A stretch of DNA of 33,884 bases from Rhizobium sp. Q54 (GTDB lineage: Bacteria > Pseudomonadota > Alphaproteobacteria > SMXS01). The notes under the pieces are model-generated. The model ran no database searches. It saw only the letters and a program-made list of their open reading frames with translations, and was not told where the DNA came from. Shown one piece after another: positions 1-7,890 of this stretch. The stretch spans positions 1-33,884 of the forward strand of contig CAMDTB010000034.1 of the NCBI GenBank assembly GCA_945907245.1, written 5' to 3'. The stretch's first letter is position 1. Every line of letters starts with the position of its first letter. Made by a program: the position numbers and the translations under genes.

Positions 1-187
1 CGCCGCAACGCCACCCCGTCAAAATCATCCCGCAAGCCGATCGCTGATCCCATGGTCACGCCCTCCAAATGCAGGACGCCATTGATTCAGACTTTCGTCA
101 GTTTGGGAATCCCTGACGCGAGTCAGCCTCACCGCAGGTTGGTATTAGAACGCTGTTAAGCCGCTGGGGGTTTCGGAGGGGGTGACT
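1..187. other. Upstream region of the CsgG-type locus, no supported gene
   Basis: No convincing gene lies here. One plus-strand frame runs in from the window edge and stops with TGA at 45-47, so it could be the last codons of an upstream gene, but it is too short to identify. A short inverted repeat, CGTCAG at 96-101 and CTGACG at 113-118, lies upstream of the first gene and could be an operator; 6-bp arms are weak evidence. The only firm signal is the GGAGGG ribosome-binding site at 175-180. Confidence 0.4.
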
Positions 188-874
188 ATGAAGAGTGCCA
201 ACAAGTTGATGACGGCTGCCGCGTGTTCGGTGGTCACCGTCGTCTTGGGCGCATCTGCCGCGTTCGGAAACGGGTTCCTCGAGAACCGGCCGTGGCAGTT
301 CGATACCGCCAATGACAAGATTGCCAAGGCCTCGATCGCTGACCTTCGCGAAAAGAACAAGGGCGGCTATTACGATGGCTTCGACACGAACATCAACAAT
401 ACCTACACCACCAACATCGCCGGCGATCAGATCAACTGTAACCTGACCGCATCGGCGATCGGCAATACCGGGTCGAACGGGGTCAGCAGCAACGCCTCGT
501 CTCCGGTGATCGACATGCCGGGCAATATCGGCGCCAACGCGACCGGTAACGTCAGCGACACAGCCACCAATGGCTTCACGCGGTCGAACGGTGACGGCAA
601 CTCCGCCACCAGTACGGGCGGCACCGGATCGGGCAGTTCCGGCACCGCAGGCCAACTGAGCAACACCTCGCAGGGCAACACCAACAGCCCGCAAACTGCC
701 GGGGTGGACAATTCGAGCGTTTCCGGCAGCGTGGACGGCATGAATTCGTCCGGGGGCACGTCGGACGTCGCGCTGAATTCGGAAATGTCCAATATGGATA
801 GCCCGCAGACGGCCTCGGTGGATAACAGCGAAGCGTGCGGCTTCAGTGAATCGGCCGCGGCACCGCTGAACTAG
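188..874 (+). CDS. Small secreted Asn/Ser/Thr/Gly-rich protein, putative CsgG-exported fibre or adhesin subunit
   Basis: This 228-residue protein has a signal peptide (about residues 1-27, hydrophobic core and small residues before the likely cut). The ATG at 188 is chosen because GGAGGG at 175-180 sits 7 bases upstream; a GTG at 182 is too close. After an N-terminal segment beginning N-R-P-W-Q-F, the rest is low-complexity and rich in N, S, T, G and D, with very few charged or aromatic residues. A short unit, SPQTAxVDNS, occurs twice, near residues 167 and 205. A T-A-S-A-I-G-N-T-G stretch resembles the repeats of the large protein at 14121-17795. The next gene is a CsgG-type pore, so export as an amyloid-like or holdfast-anchor-like (HfaA-type) subunit is a reasonable inference. 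I saw no canonical curlin repeat, so the family is uncertain. Confidence 0.75.
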   Translation: MKSANKLMTAAACSVVTVVLGASAAFGNGFLENRPWQFDTANDKIAKASIADLREKNKGGYYDGFDTNINNTYTTNIAGDQINCNLTASAIGNTGSNGVSSNASSPVIDMPGNIGANATGNVSDTATNGFTRSNGDGNSATSTGGTGSGSSGTAGQLSNTSQGNTNSPQTAGVDNSSVSGSVDGMNSSGGTSDVALNSEMSNMDSPQTASVDNSEACGFSESAAAPLN

Positions 875-934
875 GCGGTTAGTCCGGTAGCCGGCCAGCG
901 CCGGTTGAGGGGCAAGGGCAAGAGTGGGAATATC

Positions 935-2248
935 GTGATTACCGGCTACAATTTGTGCAGGAAAATCGTCACCGCCGCAGCGATCGTTTCGCTGACAGGG
1001 TGCATGGCGTCGGTCGATCACTACAAACGAAATTCCGATGAGGCGCCTACGGTCCAGGGCCCGCCCGTCACCGACAACACCACGCCGCTGGAAGGCACGT
1101 TCCAGTGCATGGCGCAGAAAATTCGCGAGAGCGGTCGCAACAGGATTCGCGTCGCCGTCGGTACCGTGAAGGATTACACCGGCAAGTTCAGCGAGTCCGA
1201 GGGCGGCAACCCGATCACCCAGGGCGGCTCGCTCATGGTGATGTCGGCGCTCGGCAAGCTGGGCGACGCGGTGCGGCTGCAGGAACGTTTCGACACGCAG
1301 GTCACCGAACTGGAACTGCGCTACCTCGACCGACGCTACCTGGGCGACGGCTCGGTGCACGAAGTCCGCGGCAAGACCGGCGGCTCGCAGAAGGTTCCAT
1401 GGAAGCCTTATTATGGCGGCACGGTCATCGAGTCCGACTACTTCATCGTCGGCGGCATCACCGAGCTGAACTACAACGTGCAGACCGGCGGCCTGGAAGT
1501 TAACATCGACGGCTTCGGCGGCAAGGGCCGCGTGTTCACCGTCAACGTCGCGGCCGACCTGCGCATCGTCGACACCTCCTCGCTGGAAGTGCTCAAGACG
1601 GTCAGCCTGCAGAAGCAGATCACCGGCTACGAAGTCGGCGCCAACATCTTCAGCTTCTTCAAGAACACCCTGGTCGACGTCAACGCCGGCATGAAGAGCC
1701 AGGAGCCGCTGCAGCTCGGCGTCCGCACCGTCCTGGAACTGGGCGTGCTGGAACTGGTCGGCTCGGTCACGGGCGTCGACGAGAAGCCGCTGGTGAACTT
1801 CGATGGCGTCAATTCCTGCCCGTCGGTCTCCGGCGTTCCGGTCGCCGTCGCGCCGACCGAACCCCCGCCGCCACCGGAAGCGCCTGCTCCGGCCAAGGCC
1901 AGCACCTTTACCGTGTATTTCGCCACCGCCAGCGCGCAGCTGACATCGGAAGCGGAGAAGACCGTCTCCGACGCCGCTGCTGCCGCCAAGGCCGGTCAGG
2001 CCGCGAACCTTCTGCTCGAAGGCCACGCGGACACCCAGGGCGGCGAGCTCTACAATCTGGATCTGTCGCGGCGCCGCGCCGTGGTCGTCCAGGATGCGCT
2101 GGTCAAGGAAGGCATTCCGAAGAACCGCATCTCGCTGGTGTGGTACGGCGAAAGCCAGCCCGCGGTGAAGACCGGCGACAATACCGCCGAGCCGCTCAAC
2201 CGCCGTGTGGTGATCCAGATCCTGGAAGATACCGCGCTGCTGAAGTGA
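935..2248 (+). CDS. CsgG/HfaB-like outer-membrane lipoprotein fused to a C-terminal OmpA domain
   Basis: This is a 437-residue lipoprotein. The signal peptide ends in the lipobox L-T-G-C with the lipidated Cys at about residue 23. GTG 935 is preferred over TTG 905 because AGTGGGA lies just upstream and it gives a normal lipoprotein signal. Residues about 65-295 resemble CsgG, including a V-A-V-G-T-V-K-D-Y-T-G-K strand, a Y-F-I-V-G-G-I-T-E-L segment and an A-D-L-R-I-V-D-T-S-S-L-E-V-L segment. A Pro/Ala linker (about 303-320) leads to an OmpA-like domain (about 323-437) with G-H-A-D-T-Q-G-G, L-S-x-R-R-A and N-R-R-V-V-I motifs, which bind peptidoglycan in that family. CsgG forms the outer-membrane channel for curli subunits, and HfaB is its Caulobacter holdfast homologue. 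The fusion should tether the pore to the cell wall. It lies between two secreted-protein genes, its likely partners. Confidence 0.88.
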   Translation: MITGYNLCRKIVTAAAIVSLTGCMASVDHYKRNSDEAPTVQGPPVTDNTTPLEGTFQCMAQKIRESGRNRIRVAVGTVKDYTGKFSESEGGNPITQGGSLMVMSALGKLGDAVRLQERFDTQVTELELRYLDRRYLGDGSVHEVRGKTGGSQKVPWKPYYGGTVIESDYFIVGGITELNYNVQTGGLEVNIDGFGGKGRVFTVNVAADLRIVDTSSLEVLKTVSLQKQITGYEVGANIFSFFKNTLVDVNAGMKSQEPLQLGVRTVLELGVLELVGSVTGVDEKPLVNFDGVNSCPSVSGVPVAVAPTEPPPPPEAPAPAKASTFTVYFATASAQLTSEAEKTVSDAAAAAKAGQAANLLLEGHADTQGGELYNLDLSRRRAVVVQDALVKEGIPKNRISLVWYGESQPAVKTGDNTAEPLNRRVVIQILEDTALLK

Positions 2249-2288
2249 GGCTCCGGATGCAGCCGTCGCTTAACCAAGGGGAACAGCG

Positions 2289-3503
2289 GTGAGCGTATGG
2301 CGGTTCGGATCGGGGATGGTGGCGATGATGGTGGTGGCGGTCTTCGCCACCGCCGCGCAGGCCCAGCCGCTCAATACCGAAAAGCCGGTCGAGCCGGTCA
2401 CAGGCGATGCCTCCCCGCTCGGCGACGCCGAGGATGACGGCGAGGCCGTTCGCCGGCCTCTTCCAGGCATGACACCGCCGCCGCCCTCGATTACCGGCAA
2501 GCCGGCGCCCGGCGTTCAGTGGGCCGAGCACGTGTCGCCATCCTTCCGCCGCTGGATCGAGGGCGACGTCATGCCCGCTCCGCGCGCGGCACCGGCCGAT
2601 CCAGCCATCCGTAACCAGCCTGACGCCCTCCAGCGCGGCAGTGACCTGAGCAGCGTCGAGAACGCGCTCGACAGGGCTGCCCCGGCGACACCCGACAAGG
2701 GCGGCGTCGGCGCCCGCACCCTGTTCATGAAGCGGGTCAGCCGCGCCCACGCGCGGTCGATCGTGGGTCCGGAAGGGGCACTGATGGGCGCCGAGCTGGC
2801 CGACGGCATTTCCCTGGCGCCGCTGGCGCGCAGCCGCTCGAAAGGCACGCTGTTCGACCGCCCGCTGCCCGAGACCGGAGCGCCGCCCAAGCTGACGACC
2901 GGCCCGCTTCCCGGCGATGGCCCGCTGCAGGATATCCCACCAGAATTACGCGATGACGGCGGCCCGCTGTTCGATCCCGGTGCCGCGCCCGACGAACCGG
3001 CAGACGACAAGGCCTATATGCTGGCTTTGGCCAGGGGCGACCTGGTTGGCGTCGAACTGGGCGACAAGGTCACCGTCGTCCACGTGTCGCAGTTCGCCAA
3101 GGGCGAACGGCCGGAAGGCGGCGAGTTCGTCGTCTATCCACGCGGCCGATTCCGTCCTTGGGGCCCCATCAATTCGTTCGAGAACGTCAACTCGTTCCAG
3201 GCCATCAACGTCGAGCCGCTGCAGAGCGCAGAGGATCCCTCCGACCCGTCGCCGGTGGCGCGCAGTGCCTATTCCATCGGCAACTGGGACCTGCCGGGCG
3301 AGGTGCATCTGTCCCTGTCCGACAGGTCCATGTACGAACGCCGCGAGTGGCTGATCCGCCACCTGCATGACTGCTGCGGCCGCAACTCCGTCACCGTGAT
3401 GCACGATCCGCTGGCGCTCGTCCTGCACTACAACGGCATGTTCTTCGTGCCCGGACAGGTCGCAACGGTGATTCCGCTCGCCCCCGGCATCCGGGCCTGG
3501 TAG
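2289..3503 (+). CDS. Secreted protein of unknown function, third gene of the CsgG-OmpA locus
   Basis: I do not recognise this 404-residue protein. It starts at GTG 2289 with AAGGGG about 8 bases upstream and only 40 bp after the CsgG-OmpA stop, so it is probably co-transcribed. It has a signal peptide with a likely cut after T-A-A-Q-A (residue 25). Residues about 26-245 are Pro-, Ala-, Gly- and Asp-rich and look disordered. From about residue 245 the sequence becomes ordered, with aromatic-rich segments (V-Y-P-R-G-R-F-R-P-W-G, S-F-E-N-V-N-S-F) and an H-D-C-C-G motif near residue 360. The adjacent Cys pair may form or shuttle disulfides in the periplasm. Position suggests an accessory to the CsgG-type exporter, analogous in placement to CsgE or CsgF, but no sequence similarity to these was recognised. 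Confidence 0.8.
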   Translation: MSVWRFGSGMVAMMVVAVFATAAQAQPLNTEKPVEPVTGDASPLGDAEDDGEAVRRPLPGMTPPPPSITGKPAPGVQWAEHVSPSFRRWIEGDVMPAPRAAPADPAIRNQPDALQRGSDLSSVENALDRAAPATPDKGGVGARTLFMKRVSRAHARSIVGPEGALMGAELADGISLAPLARSRSKGTLFDRPLPETGAPPKLTTGPLPGDGPLQDIPPELRDDGGPLFDPGAAPDEPADDKAYMLALARGDLVGVELGDKVTVVHVSQFAKGERPEGGEFVVYPRGRFRPWGPINSFENVNSFQAINVEPLQSAEDPSDPSPVARSAYSIGNWDLPGEVHLSLSDRSMYERREWLIRHLHDCCGRNSVTVMHDPLALVLHYNGMFFVPGQVATVIPLAPGIRAW

Positions 3504-3613
3504 TCGCCGCCCCGCCCGCGGGAACCGGCATCCTGCCGCCACGCTACCTATAGGAAGCCCCATAGGGGCATGTATGATGCGTCGGCGATTCATCGGCGTG
3601 AAGGAGAGTGTGC

Positions 3614-4768
3614 ATGCGGATCGGTATCCTGACAGGCGGCGGCGACGTCCCGGGCCTCAATCCCTGCATCAAGGCCGTTGCGACCAGCGCCGCCGAGCTC
3701 GGCTGGGAGACCATCGGCTTCCGGCGGGGCTGGGCCGGTCCGCTGTATATCGATCCCGACGACCAGGAATCGATCGACATGCACACAATGATCCTGGACC
3801 GGGGGCGGGTTCGCGGCATCGACCGCACCGGCGGCACCGTGCTGCACACCTCGCGCACCAATCCGGGGCGGGTGCCGCTGAACGATCTGCCGCCGTTCCT
3901 CGAGGCGCCCTACGCCATCGACAAGAACGCCCGGATCGACTGCACCGACCATGTGCTCGAAGTGCTGGAGAAGCTGGGAATCGGCGCTCTCGTCGCTATC
4001 GGCGGCGATGACACGCTGTCCTACGCCGCGCGCCTGCACAAGGAGGGCGTCAAGGTCATGGCCTGCCCCAAGACCATGGACAACGACGTGTTCGGCACCG
4101 ACTACTGCATCGGGTTCGGCACGGCGGTCAGCCGCAGCGTCGAGGCCATCGACGCGCTGCGCACGCCCACCGGCAGCCATGAGCGCATCGCCGTGGTCGA
4201 GTTGTTCGGCCGCAACAGCGGCGAAACGGCGCTGATTTCGGGCTATCTGGCCGCGGCCGACCGGGTGCTGATCAGCGAGGTGCCGTTCGACGTGGAAAAG
4301 GTTGCCGAGCTGATCATGCGCGACAAGACCGACAATCCCGCGTCCTACGCGATGATCGTGATCTCCGAGGGCGCCACCATGAAGGGCGGCACAACCATCG
4401 AGACCGGCGAAGCCGATCCTTATGGGCACCGCAAGCTGGGCGGCATTGGCGACATCCTGGGCGATGAGCTGAAGCGGCTGACCGGCCAGGGCATCGTCAA
4501 CCAGTCGCTGGCATACCTGATGCGCGCCGGCGCGCCGGACGCTCTCGACCGCATGGTCGCGTCGGCCTACGGTGCTGGCGCAGTGCAGCTGTTGTCCCAG
4601 GGCAAGAGCGGCCTGATGATGGCGATCCGCGACGGCAACTATACCACCGTGCCGGTCGACACCTGCGTCCAGGGCAAGAAGCGCGTCGACGTGCCCGAGC
4701 TTTACGACACGGACCAGTACCGCCCGGTGATCCGCCAGGTGCAGGGCAAGCCGATGTTCCTTTACTGA
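3614..4768 (+). CDS. 6-phosphofructokinase, probably pyrophosphate-dependent
   Basis: This 384-residue protein belongs to the phosphofructokinase family, which phosphorylates fructose 6-phosphate to the 1,6-bisphosphate in glycolysis. ATG 3614 is chosen over GTG 3608 because AAGGAG at 3601-3606 is spaced 7 bases from it. Visible motifs are the N-terminal G-G-G-D-V-P-G-L-N (residues 8-16), G-G-D-D-T (130-134) and P-K-T-M-D-N-D (152-158, with catalytic Asp156). The second Asp in GGDDT and the Lys in PKTMDND are the known marks of pyrophosphate-using enzymes; ATP enzymes usually have GGDGS and PGTIDND. The phosphate donor is therefore inferred to be PPi, making the step reversible. The gene stands alone, and its last 7 bases overlap the end of the convergent PEP-CTERM gene. 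Confidence 0.9.
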   Translation: MRIGILTGGGDVPGLNPCIKAVATSAAELGWETIGFRRGWAGPLYIDPDDQESIDMHTMILDRGRVRGIDRTGGTVLHTSRTNPGRVPLNDLPPFLEAPYAIDKNARIDCTDHVLEVLEKLGIGALVAIGGDDTLSYAARLHKEGVKVMACPKTMDNDVFGTDYCIGFGTAVSRSVEAIDALRTPTGSHERIAVVELFGRNSGETALISGYLAAADRVLISEVPFDVEKVAELIMRDKTDNPASYAMIVISEGATMKGGTTIETGEADPYGHRKLGGIGDILGDELKRLTGQGIVNQSLAYLMRAGAPDALDRMVASAYGAGAVQLLSQGKSGLMMAIRDGNYTTVPVDTCVQGKKRVDVPELYDTDQYRPVIRQVQGKPMFLY

Positions 4769-5463
4769 GGCCGGCGGCGGGCGCCGGATGGCGCCAGCAG
4801 CGCCAGACCCAGAAGCAGCAACGCGCCAGGCTCCGGCACCGGATGGTCAGCTGTCTCAACCGTCATGGCATCCAGATAGAATGCCGAGTCCACGGCTTGG
4901 AAGCTCCATGCGCTCGCGGCGTCGAGCACCGAGAAGTCGCCGTCGCCGAACGAACGCGCAGCCCCGTTCAGCAGGTATTTGCCGTCCTCGATGGGCTTTC
5001 CGTCGGCGCTGGAGAACAGCAGTTTCTGCAGGAACACGTCGCTGCTGAAGGTAAGGGTAAGGATTTCCGCGGTCCACATCCCGGTGTTCACCGCTTCCTC
5101 GCTCGAGGCGCAGTCCTCCTTTTCGCTCAGACCGCTGCAAACGCCCAGGCCGCCCGGTTCGTCCGACAAATAGGCATAGGCCTCTTCCGGGGACTCGACG
5201 CCCTTGACGTCGACCAACTGGCCGGTAGCCACGACCTCCAGTTCCTCGCCTCCCGTGAATGTGGTGCCGATCAGGCCGCCGCCCGACGAGAAAGCGAGGC
5301 CTGCGGGCACTGCGTCCAGTTCGGCAGGGCTCCCGGTGCCGCCCTTGAGCGCATAGGAGGCGAAGTCGAAGTTGACGGGGGTCGCCCCGGCGGACGTAGA
5401 CGCCGCTAGCAATAGTCCGGCGGCAAGGAGACCCCGCCGCAGCCGGTGTATCTCAATCTGCAT
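4762..5463 (-). CDS. PEP-CTERM sorting domain protein
   Basis: This is a 233-residue exported protein. The ATG at 5463 gives a signal peptide (basic [10 protein letters not shown] start, Leu/Ala core, likely cut near S-A-G-A). The C-terminus is a textbook PEP-CTERM signal: V-P-E-P (209-212), a Leu-rich membrane segment, then G-A-R-R-R. In this family the signal is recognised by an exosortase/EpsH membrane protease that processes proteins for the surface or extracellular polymer. The body is acidic, has an internal pair of Cys residues ([10 protein letters not shown]) and matches no enzyme I know. No exosortase or polysaccharide gene is nearby, so it is probably a scattered target of a system encoded elsewhere. 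An upstream ATG at 5547 would only lengthen the N-terminus unnaturally. Confidence 0.85.
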   Translation of the reverse strand: MQIEIHRLRRGLLAAGLLLAASTSAGATPVNFDFASYALKGGTGSPAELDAVPAGLAFSSGGGLIGTTFTGGEELEVVATGQLVDVKGVESPEEAYAYLSDEPGGLGVCSGLSEKEDCASSEEAVNTGMWTAEILTLTFSSDVFLQKLLFSSADGKPIEDGKYLLNGAARSFGDGDFSVLDAASAWSFQAVDSAFYLDAMTVETADHPVPEPGALLLLGLALLAPSGARRRPQ

Positions 5464-5557
5464 TAGCGCCCAGCATCGCTGGCGCAGCGGCCCGCCACGC
5501 CATGAACTCAATCTAAAGTAACATGTCCATCGGGAATGAAGCCACAACAGGTTACTA

Positions 5558-7105
5558 TCAGGGCCGCATGTGAAATGCCGAGCGGCCGGGCGTGCGCAGC
5601 GGGGCGGCCAGGTTGGCGAATTCGCACAGCAGAGGCCGGGTATCGCGCGGGTCGATGATGTCCTCGATGAGGAAGGCCTCCGCCGTGCGGAACGGCGAGC
5701 GGACCCGGTTCAGCCGTTCTAGGATGTCCGCGAGCATGGCCTCGGGATCCTCGGCCTCGCGCAGTTCCTGGGTATAGGCCGCCTCGATGCCGCCTTCGAT
5801 GGGCAGCGAGCCCCAGTCACCCGAGGGCCAGGCATAGCGATAGCGCAGCCGCTCGTGGTTGGTGTGGGCGGACCCGGCGACACCAAATGCCTTGCGGATC
5901 ACTACCGAGCACCACGGCACCGTCGCCTGGTAGACGGCGGCAAGCGCGCGTGAGCCGTGGCGGATGGTGGCGGCCTGCTCGTGCGCCACGCCGACCGCGA
6001 ACCCCGGATTGTCGACGAAATGAATCACCGGCAGGTGGAAGGTCTCGGCCATGTCGCAGAAGCGGATGCATTTGTGGGACGCGTCCGCCGTCCAGCCGCC
6101 GCCATAGAAATACGGATCGCTGGCCATGATCGCCACCGGCCATCCGTCCATCCGGGCGAGCCCGGTGATGAGCGGCCGGCCGTTATACTTGCCGATCTCC
6201 ATGAACGAGCCCTGGTCGACCACGGACTCGACGATCTTGCGCATCTTGTAGACCTTGCGCCGGTCCTTCGGGACGATCGACAGCAGCGATTCCTCGCGCC
6301 TTTCCGGATCGTCGGTGACCGGGCCGCGCGGCGGCAGGTCGAACACGCTGGACGGCAGGTAGGACAGGAACCGTCTTGCATTGGCGATGGCCTCGTCCTC
6401 GGTGGCGACCTCGTCGTCGACCGAGCCGTTGCGGGTGTGCATCCAGCTGCCGCCCAGTTCTTCCTTGGTGACGTCCTCGCCCACATGCTTGGCAACCGGC
6501 GGGCCGGCGGCGAACATCTGGCTCAGTTCCTTGACCATCACCGAATAGTGGCTGGTGACGAGGCGCGCGGCGCCCAGGCCGGCGACCGGACCGAGGCCCA
6601 GCGCGACGACCGGCACCACGCCCATGTTGGCGACCACGTAGTCCCAGCCGGGATTGCGCGGCAGGTAGGTGCGGCCGTCCTTCTCCAGCATCTTGACCGA
6701 ACCGCCGCCGCCGGTGCCGTCGATCAGCCGCACCAGCGGAATGCGCAGCTCCAGCGCCATCTGCTCGGCATAGGCCTGCTTGCCGGCGATGGCTGCGTCC
6801 GACGCGCCGCCGCGCACGGTGAAGTCGTCGCCCTGCACCATGATGGTGCGGCCCTCGACCTTGCCGCGACCCATCACCGTGTTGGCCGGCATCACCTCGA
6901 GCAGGTTGCCGTTCTCGTCATAGGTGCCCTTGCCGGCGAGACCGCCGACTTCCCGGAACGAGCCGGGATCGACCAGCCGGGCGATGCGGTCGCGCACTGT
7001 CAGCTTGCCCCGCGAGGTCTGCTTGAGGACCTTGTCGTCGCCGCCCATCTTCAGCGACATTTCCTGGCGGCGGCGCAGTTCCGCGACGTCGGCTTCCCAA
7101 CTCAT
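5558..7105 (-). CDS. Acyl-CoA carboxylase beta (carboxyltransferase) subunit
   Basis: This 515-residue protein is a biotin-dependent carboxyltransferase of the propionyl/methylcrotonyl-CoA carboxylase beta family, transferring CO2 from carboxybiotin to an acyl-CoA. The two crotonase-like halves are visible. The N-half has G-G-A-S-D-A-A-I-A-G-K-Q and L-I-D-G-T-G-G-G-G motifs (about residues 100-135). The C-half has F-V-D-N-P-G-F-A-V-G and A-F-G-V-A-G-S-A-H. The start ATG is preceded by GGGGAGA. No biotin carboxylase or biotin carrier gene lies in the window, so the alpha subunit must be elsewhere or this paralogue has another partner. The substrate cannot be read from sequence. Confidence 0.88.
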   Translation of the reverse strand: MSWEADVAELRRRQEMSLKMGGDDKVLKQTSRGKLTVRDRIARLVDPGSFREVGGLAGKGTYDENGNLLEVMPANTVMGRGKVEGRTIMVQGDDFTVRGGASDAAIAGKQAYAEQMALELRIPLVRLIDGTGGGGSVKMLEKDGRTYLPRNPGWDYVVANMGVVPVVALGLGPVAGLGAARLVTSHYSVMVKELSQMFAAGPPVAKHVGEDVTKEELGGSWMHTRNGSVDDEVATEDEAIANARRFLSYLPSSVFDLPPRGPVTDDPERREESLLSIVPKDRRKVYKMRKIVESVVDQGSFMEIGKYNGRPLITGLARMDGWPVAIMASDPYFYGGGWTADASHKCIRFCDMAETFHLPVIHFVDNPGFAVGVAHEQAATIRHGSRALAAVYQATVPWCSVVIRKAFGVAGSAHTNHERLRYRYAWPSGDWGSLPIEGGIEAAYTQELREAEDPEAMLADILERLNRVRSPFRTAEAFLIEDIIDPRDTRPLLCEFANLAAPLRTPGRSAFHMRP

Positions 7106-7212
7106 CGGTGTCTCCCCTGTTAGTTGGAAGGCATTGTCACGGATAAGCCGGCGGGACGCAATTCACGCACGCAGGTAAGGCGCATTGATGCTCCCAACCC
7201 CCTCGATTGTGA

Positions 7213-7237
7213 TCCCGGCCTTCGCTGGGCTGGCAAC
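7213..7237. repeat. Degenerate half copy of the GTCATCCC/GGGATGAC palindromic repeat
   Basis: These 25 bases match 22 of 25 positions of one arm consensus (TCCCGGCCTTCGCCGGGATGACAAC) of the element found whole at 29575-29661. It lies in the gap between the carboxyltransferase start and the phasin terminator, as expected for a decayed intergenic repeat. Confidence 0.5.
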
Positions 7238-7250
7238 ATTTCGGAATGTA

Positions 7251-7289
7251 AAAAAACGAAAAACGGCGCCGGCTTCGCGCCGGCGCCGT
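7251..7289 (-). terminator. Strong rho-independent terminator of the phasin gene
   Basis: A perfect 11-bp GC-rich stem (7263-7273 pairing with 7279-7289) closes a 5-base loop. On the minus strand it is followed by a T-rich tract (complement of 7251-7262). It lies just past the phasin stop at 7313 and should separate the abundant phasin transcript from the downstream carboxyltransferase gene. Confidence 0.88.
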
Positions 7290-7312
7290 CCAATCCCGGA
7301 AAGGGGGCGGGA

Positions 7313-7732
7313 TTACTTCTTGCCGATGTTCTTTTCGAACTGGGCGGTCAGCACGCCCCAGATGTCGGTCTGCGCCTTGCGGGCGATCTCCGACAGGTCG
7401 CCGAAATTCTTGGCGGCTTCCTCGGCCTTCGAACGGAAGGTCTCGAGCGAGCCGGTCAGCACGGTCTGAGCGTCGCCCTTGGCGAGCTTGCCGGCGGTTT
7501 CCTGCCATTCGGCGACGGCCTGGGTGGCAATTGCCTGCTGCTGCTTGACGATGTCCTGCAGCGCATTCGCGGCGATCTTCGCCACGTCGCCCATGGCTTT
7601 CATGTTGCCCTGGCCGGCTTCGGTCAGCGACTTCATGTCCACGGCCGGAAAGCTGCCGCCGACCATCTTCTGGATGTTCTCGTACCAATCCGCGAACGGG
7701 TTCGCCGGCGTGCCGGTGTTCTTGTTAGCCAT
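7313..7732 (-). CDS. phaP: Phasin, polyhydroxyalkanoate granule surface protein
   Basis: This 139-residue soluble, helical protein has the size and layout of an alphaproteobacterial phasin. The N-terminus contains N-P-F-A-D-W-Y-E-N, followed by long amphipathic Ala/Gln/Lys-rich helices (for example A-L-Q-D-I-V-K-Q-Q-Q-A-I and S-K-A-E-E-A-A-K-N-F). Phasins coat polyester granules and control their size and number. GAGAGGAA precedes the ATG. The gene is monocistronic: it has its own terminator (7251-7289) and a TGC-rich operator-like sequence upstream (7819-7862), consistent with PhaR-type control. No polymer synthase is present here. The Lys-rich C-terminus (K-N-I-G-K-K) is typical of the family. 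Confidence 0.88.
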   Translation of the reverse strand: MANKNTGTPANPFADWYENIQKMVGGSFPAVDMKSLTEAGQGNMKAMGDVAKIAANALQDIVKQQQAIATQAVAEWQETAGKLAKGDAQTVLTGSLETFRSKAEEAAKNFGDLSEIARKAQTDIWGVLTAQFEKNIGKK

Positions 7733-7818
7733 ATTCAGTTCCTCTCATTGTCGCCTTGCGGCGGGTCGACCCCGATGCTCAGTGATGAAAAGGTTCCAAA
7801 ACGGCCGGGGCTGCTGTT

Positions 7819-7862
7819 TTGTGCACTGCAACATAACAATGATCTTTTGTATTGCAAGTGCG
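7819..7862 (-). promoter_or_regulatory. Putative PhaR-type operator upstream of phasin
   Basis: Two TGC-rich elements lie about 90-130 bp upstream of the phasin start. TTGTGCACTGCAACA at 7819-7833 is close to a palindrome, and TATTGCAAGTGCG at 7850-7862 resembles its inverted half. PhaR repressors of alphaproteobacteria bind TGC-rich sites before phasin genes. The match is by motif only; no PhaR gene is in the window. Confidence 0.45.
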
Positions 7863-7890
7863 AAGTATCCGGTGGTGGCAAAAACCTCTT

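Noticed and set aside
98-2026. 642-residue minus-strand frame over the CsgG-OmpA gene
   Set aside because: The opposite strand encodes recognisable signal peptides, CsgG and OmpA motifs with ribosome-binding sites; the minus product has no recognisable domain.
3530-3570. Short palindromes (CCTATAGG, GCCCCATAGGGGC) before the phosphofructokinase gene
   Set aside because: Arms of 4-5 bases are expected by chance in GC-rich spacers and no T-tract follows.
5464-5547. Longer start for the PEP-CTERM protein
   Set aside because: The added Trp/Arg/Cys-rich residues would displace the signal peptide from the N-terminus.
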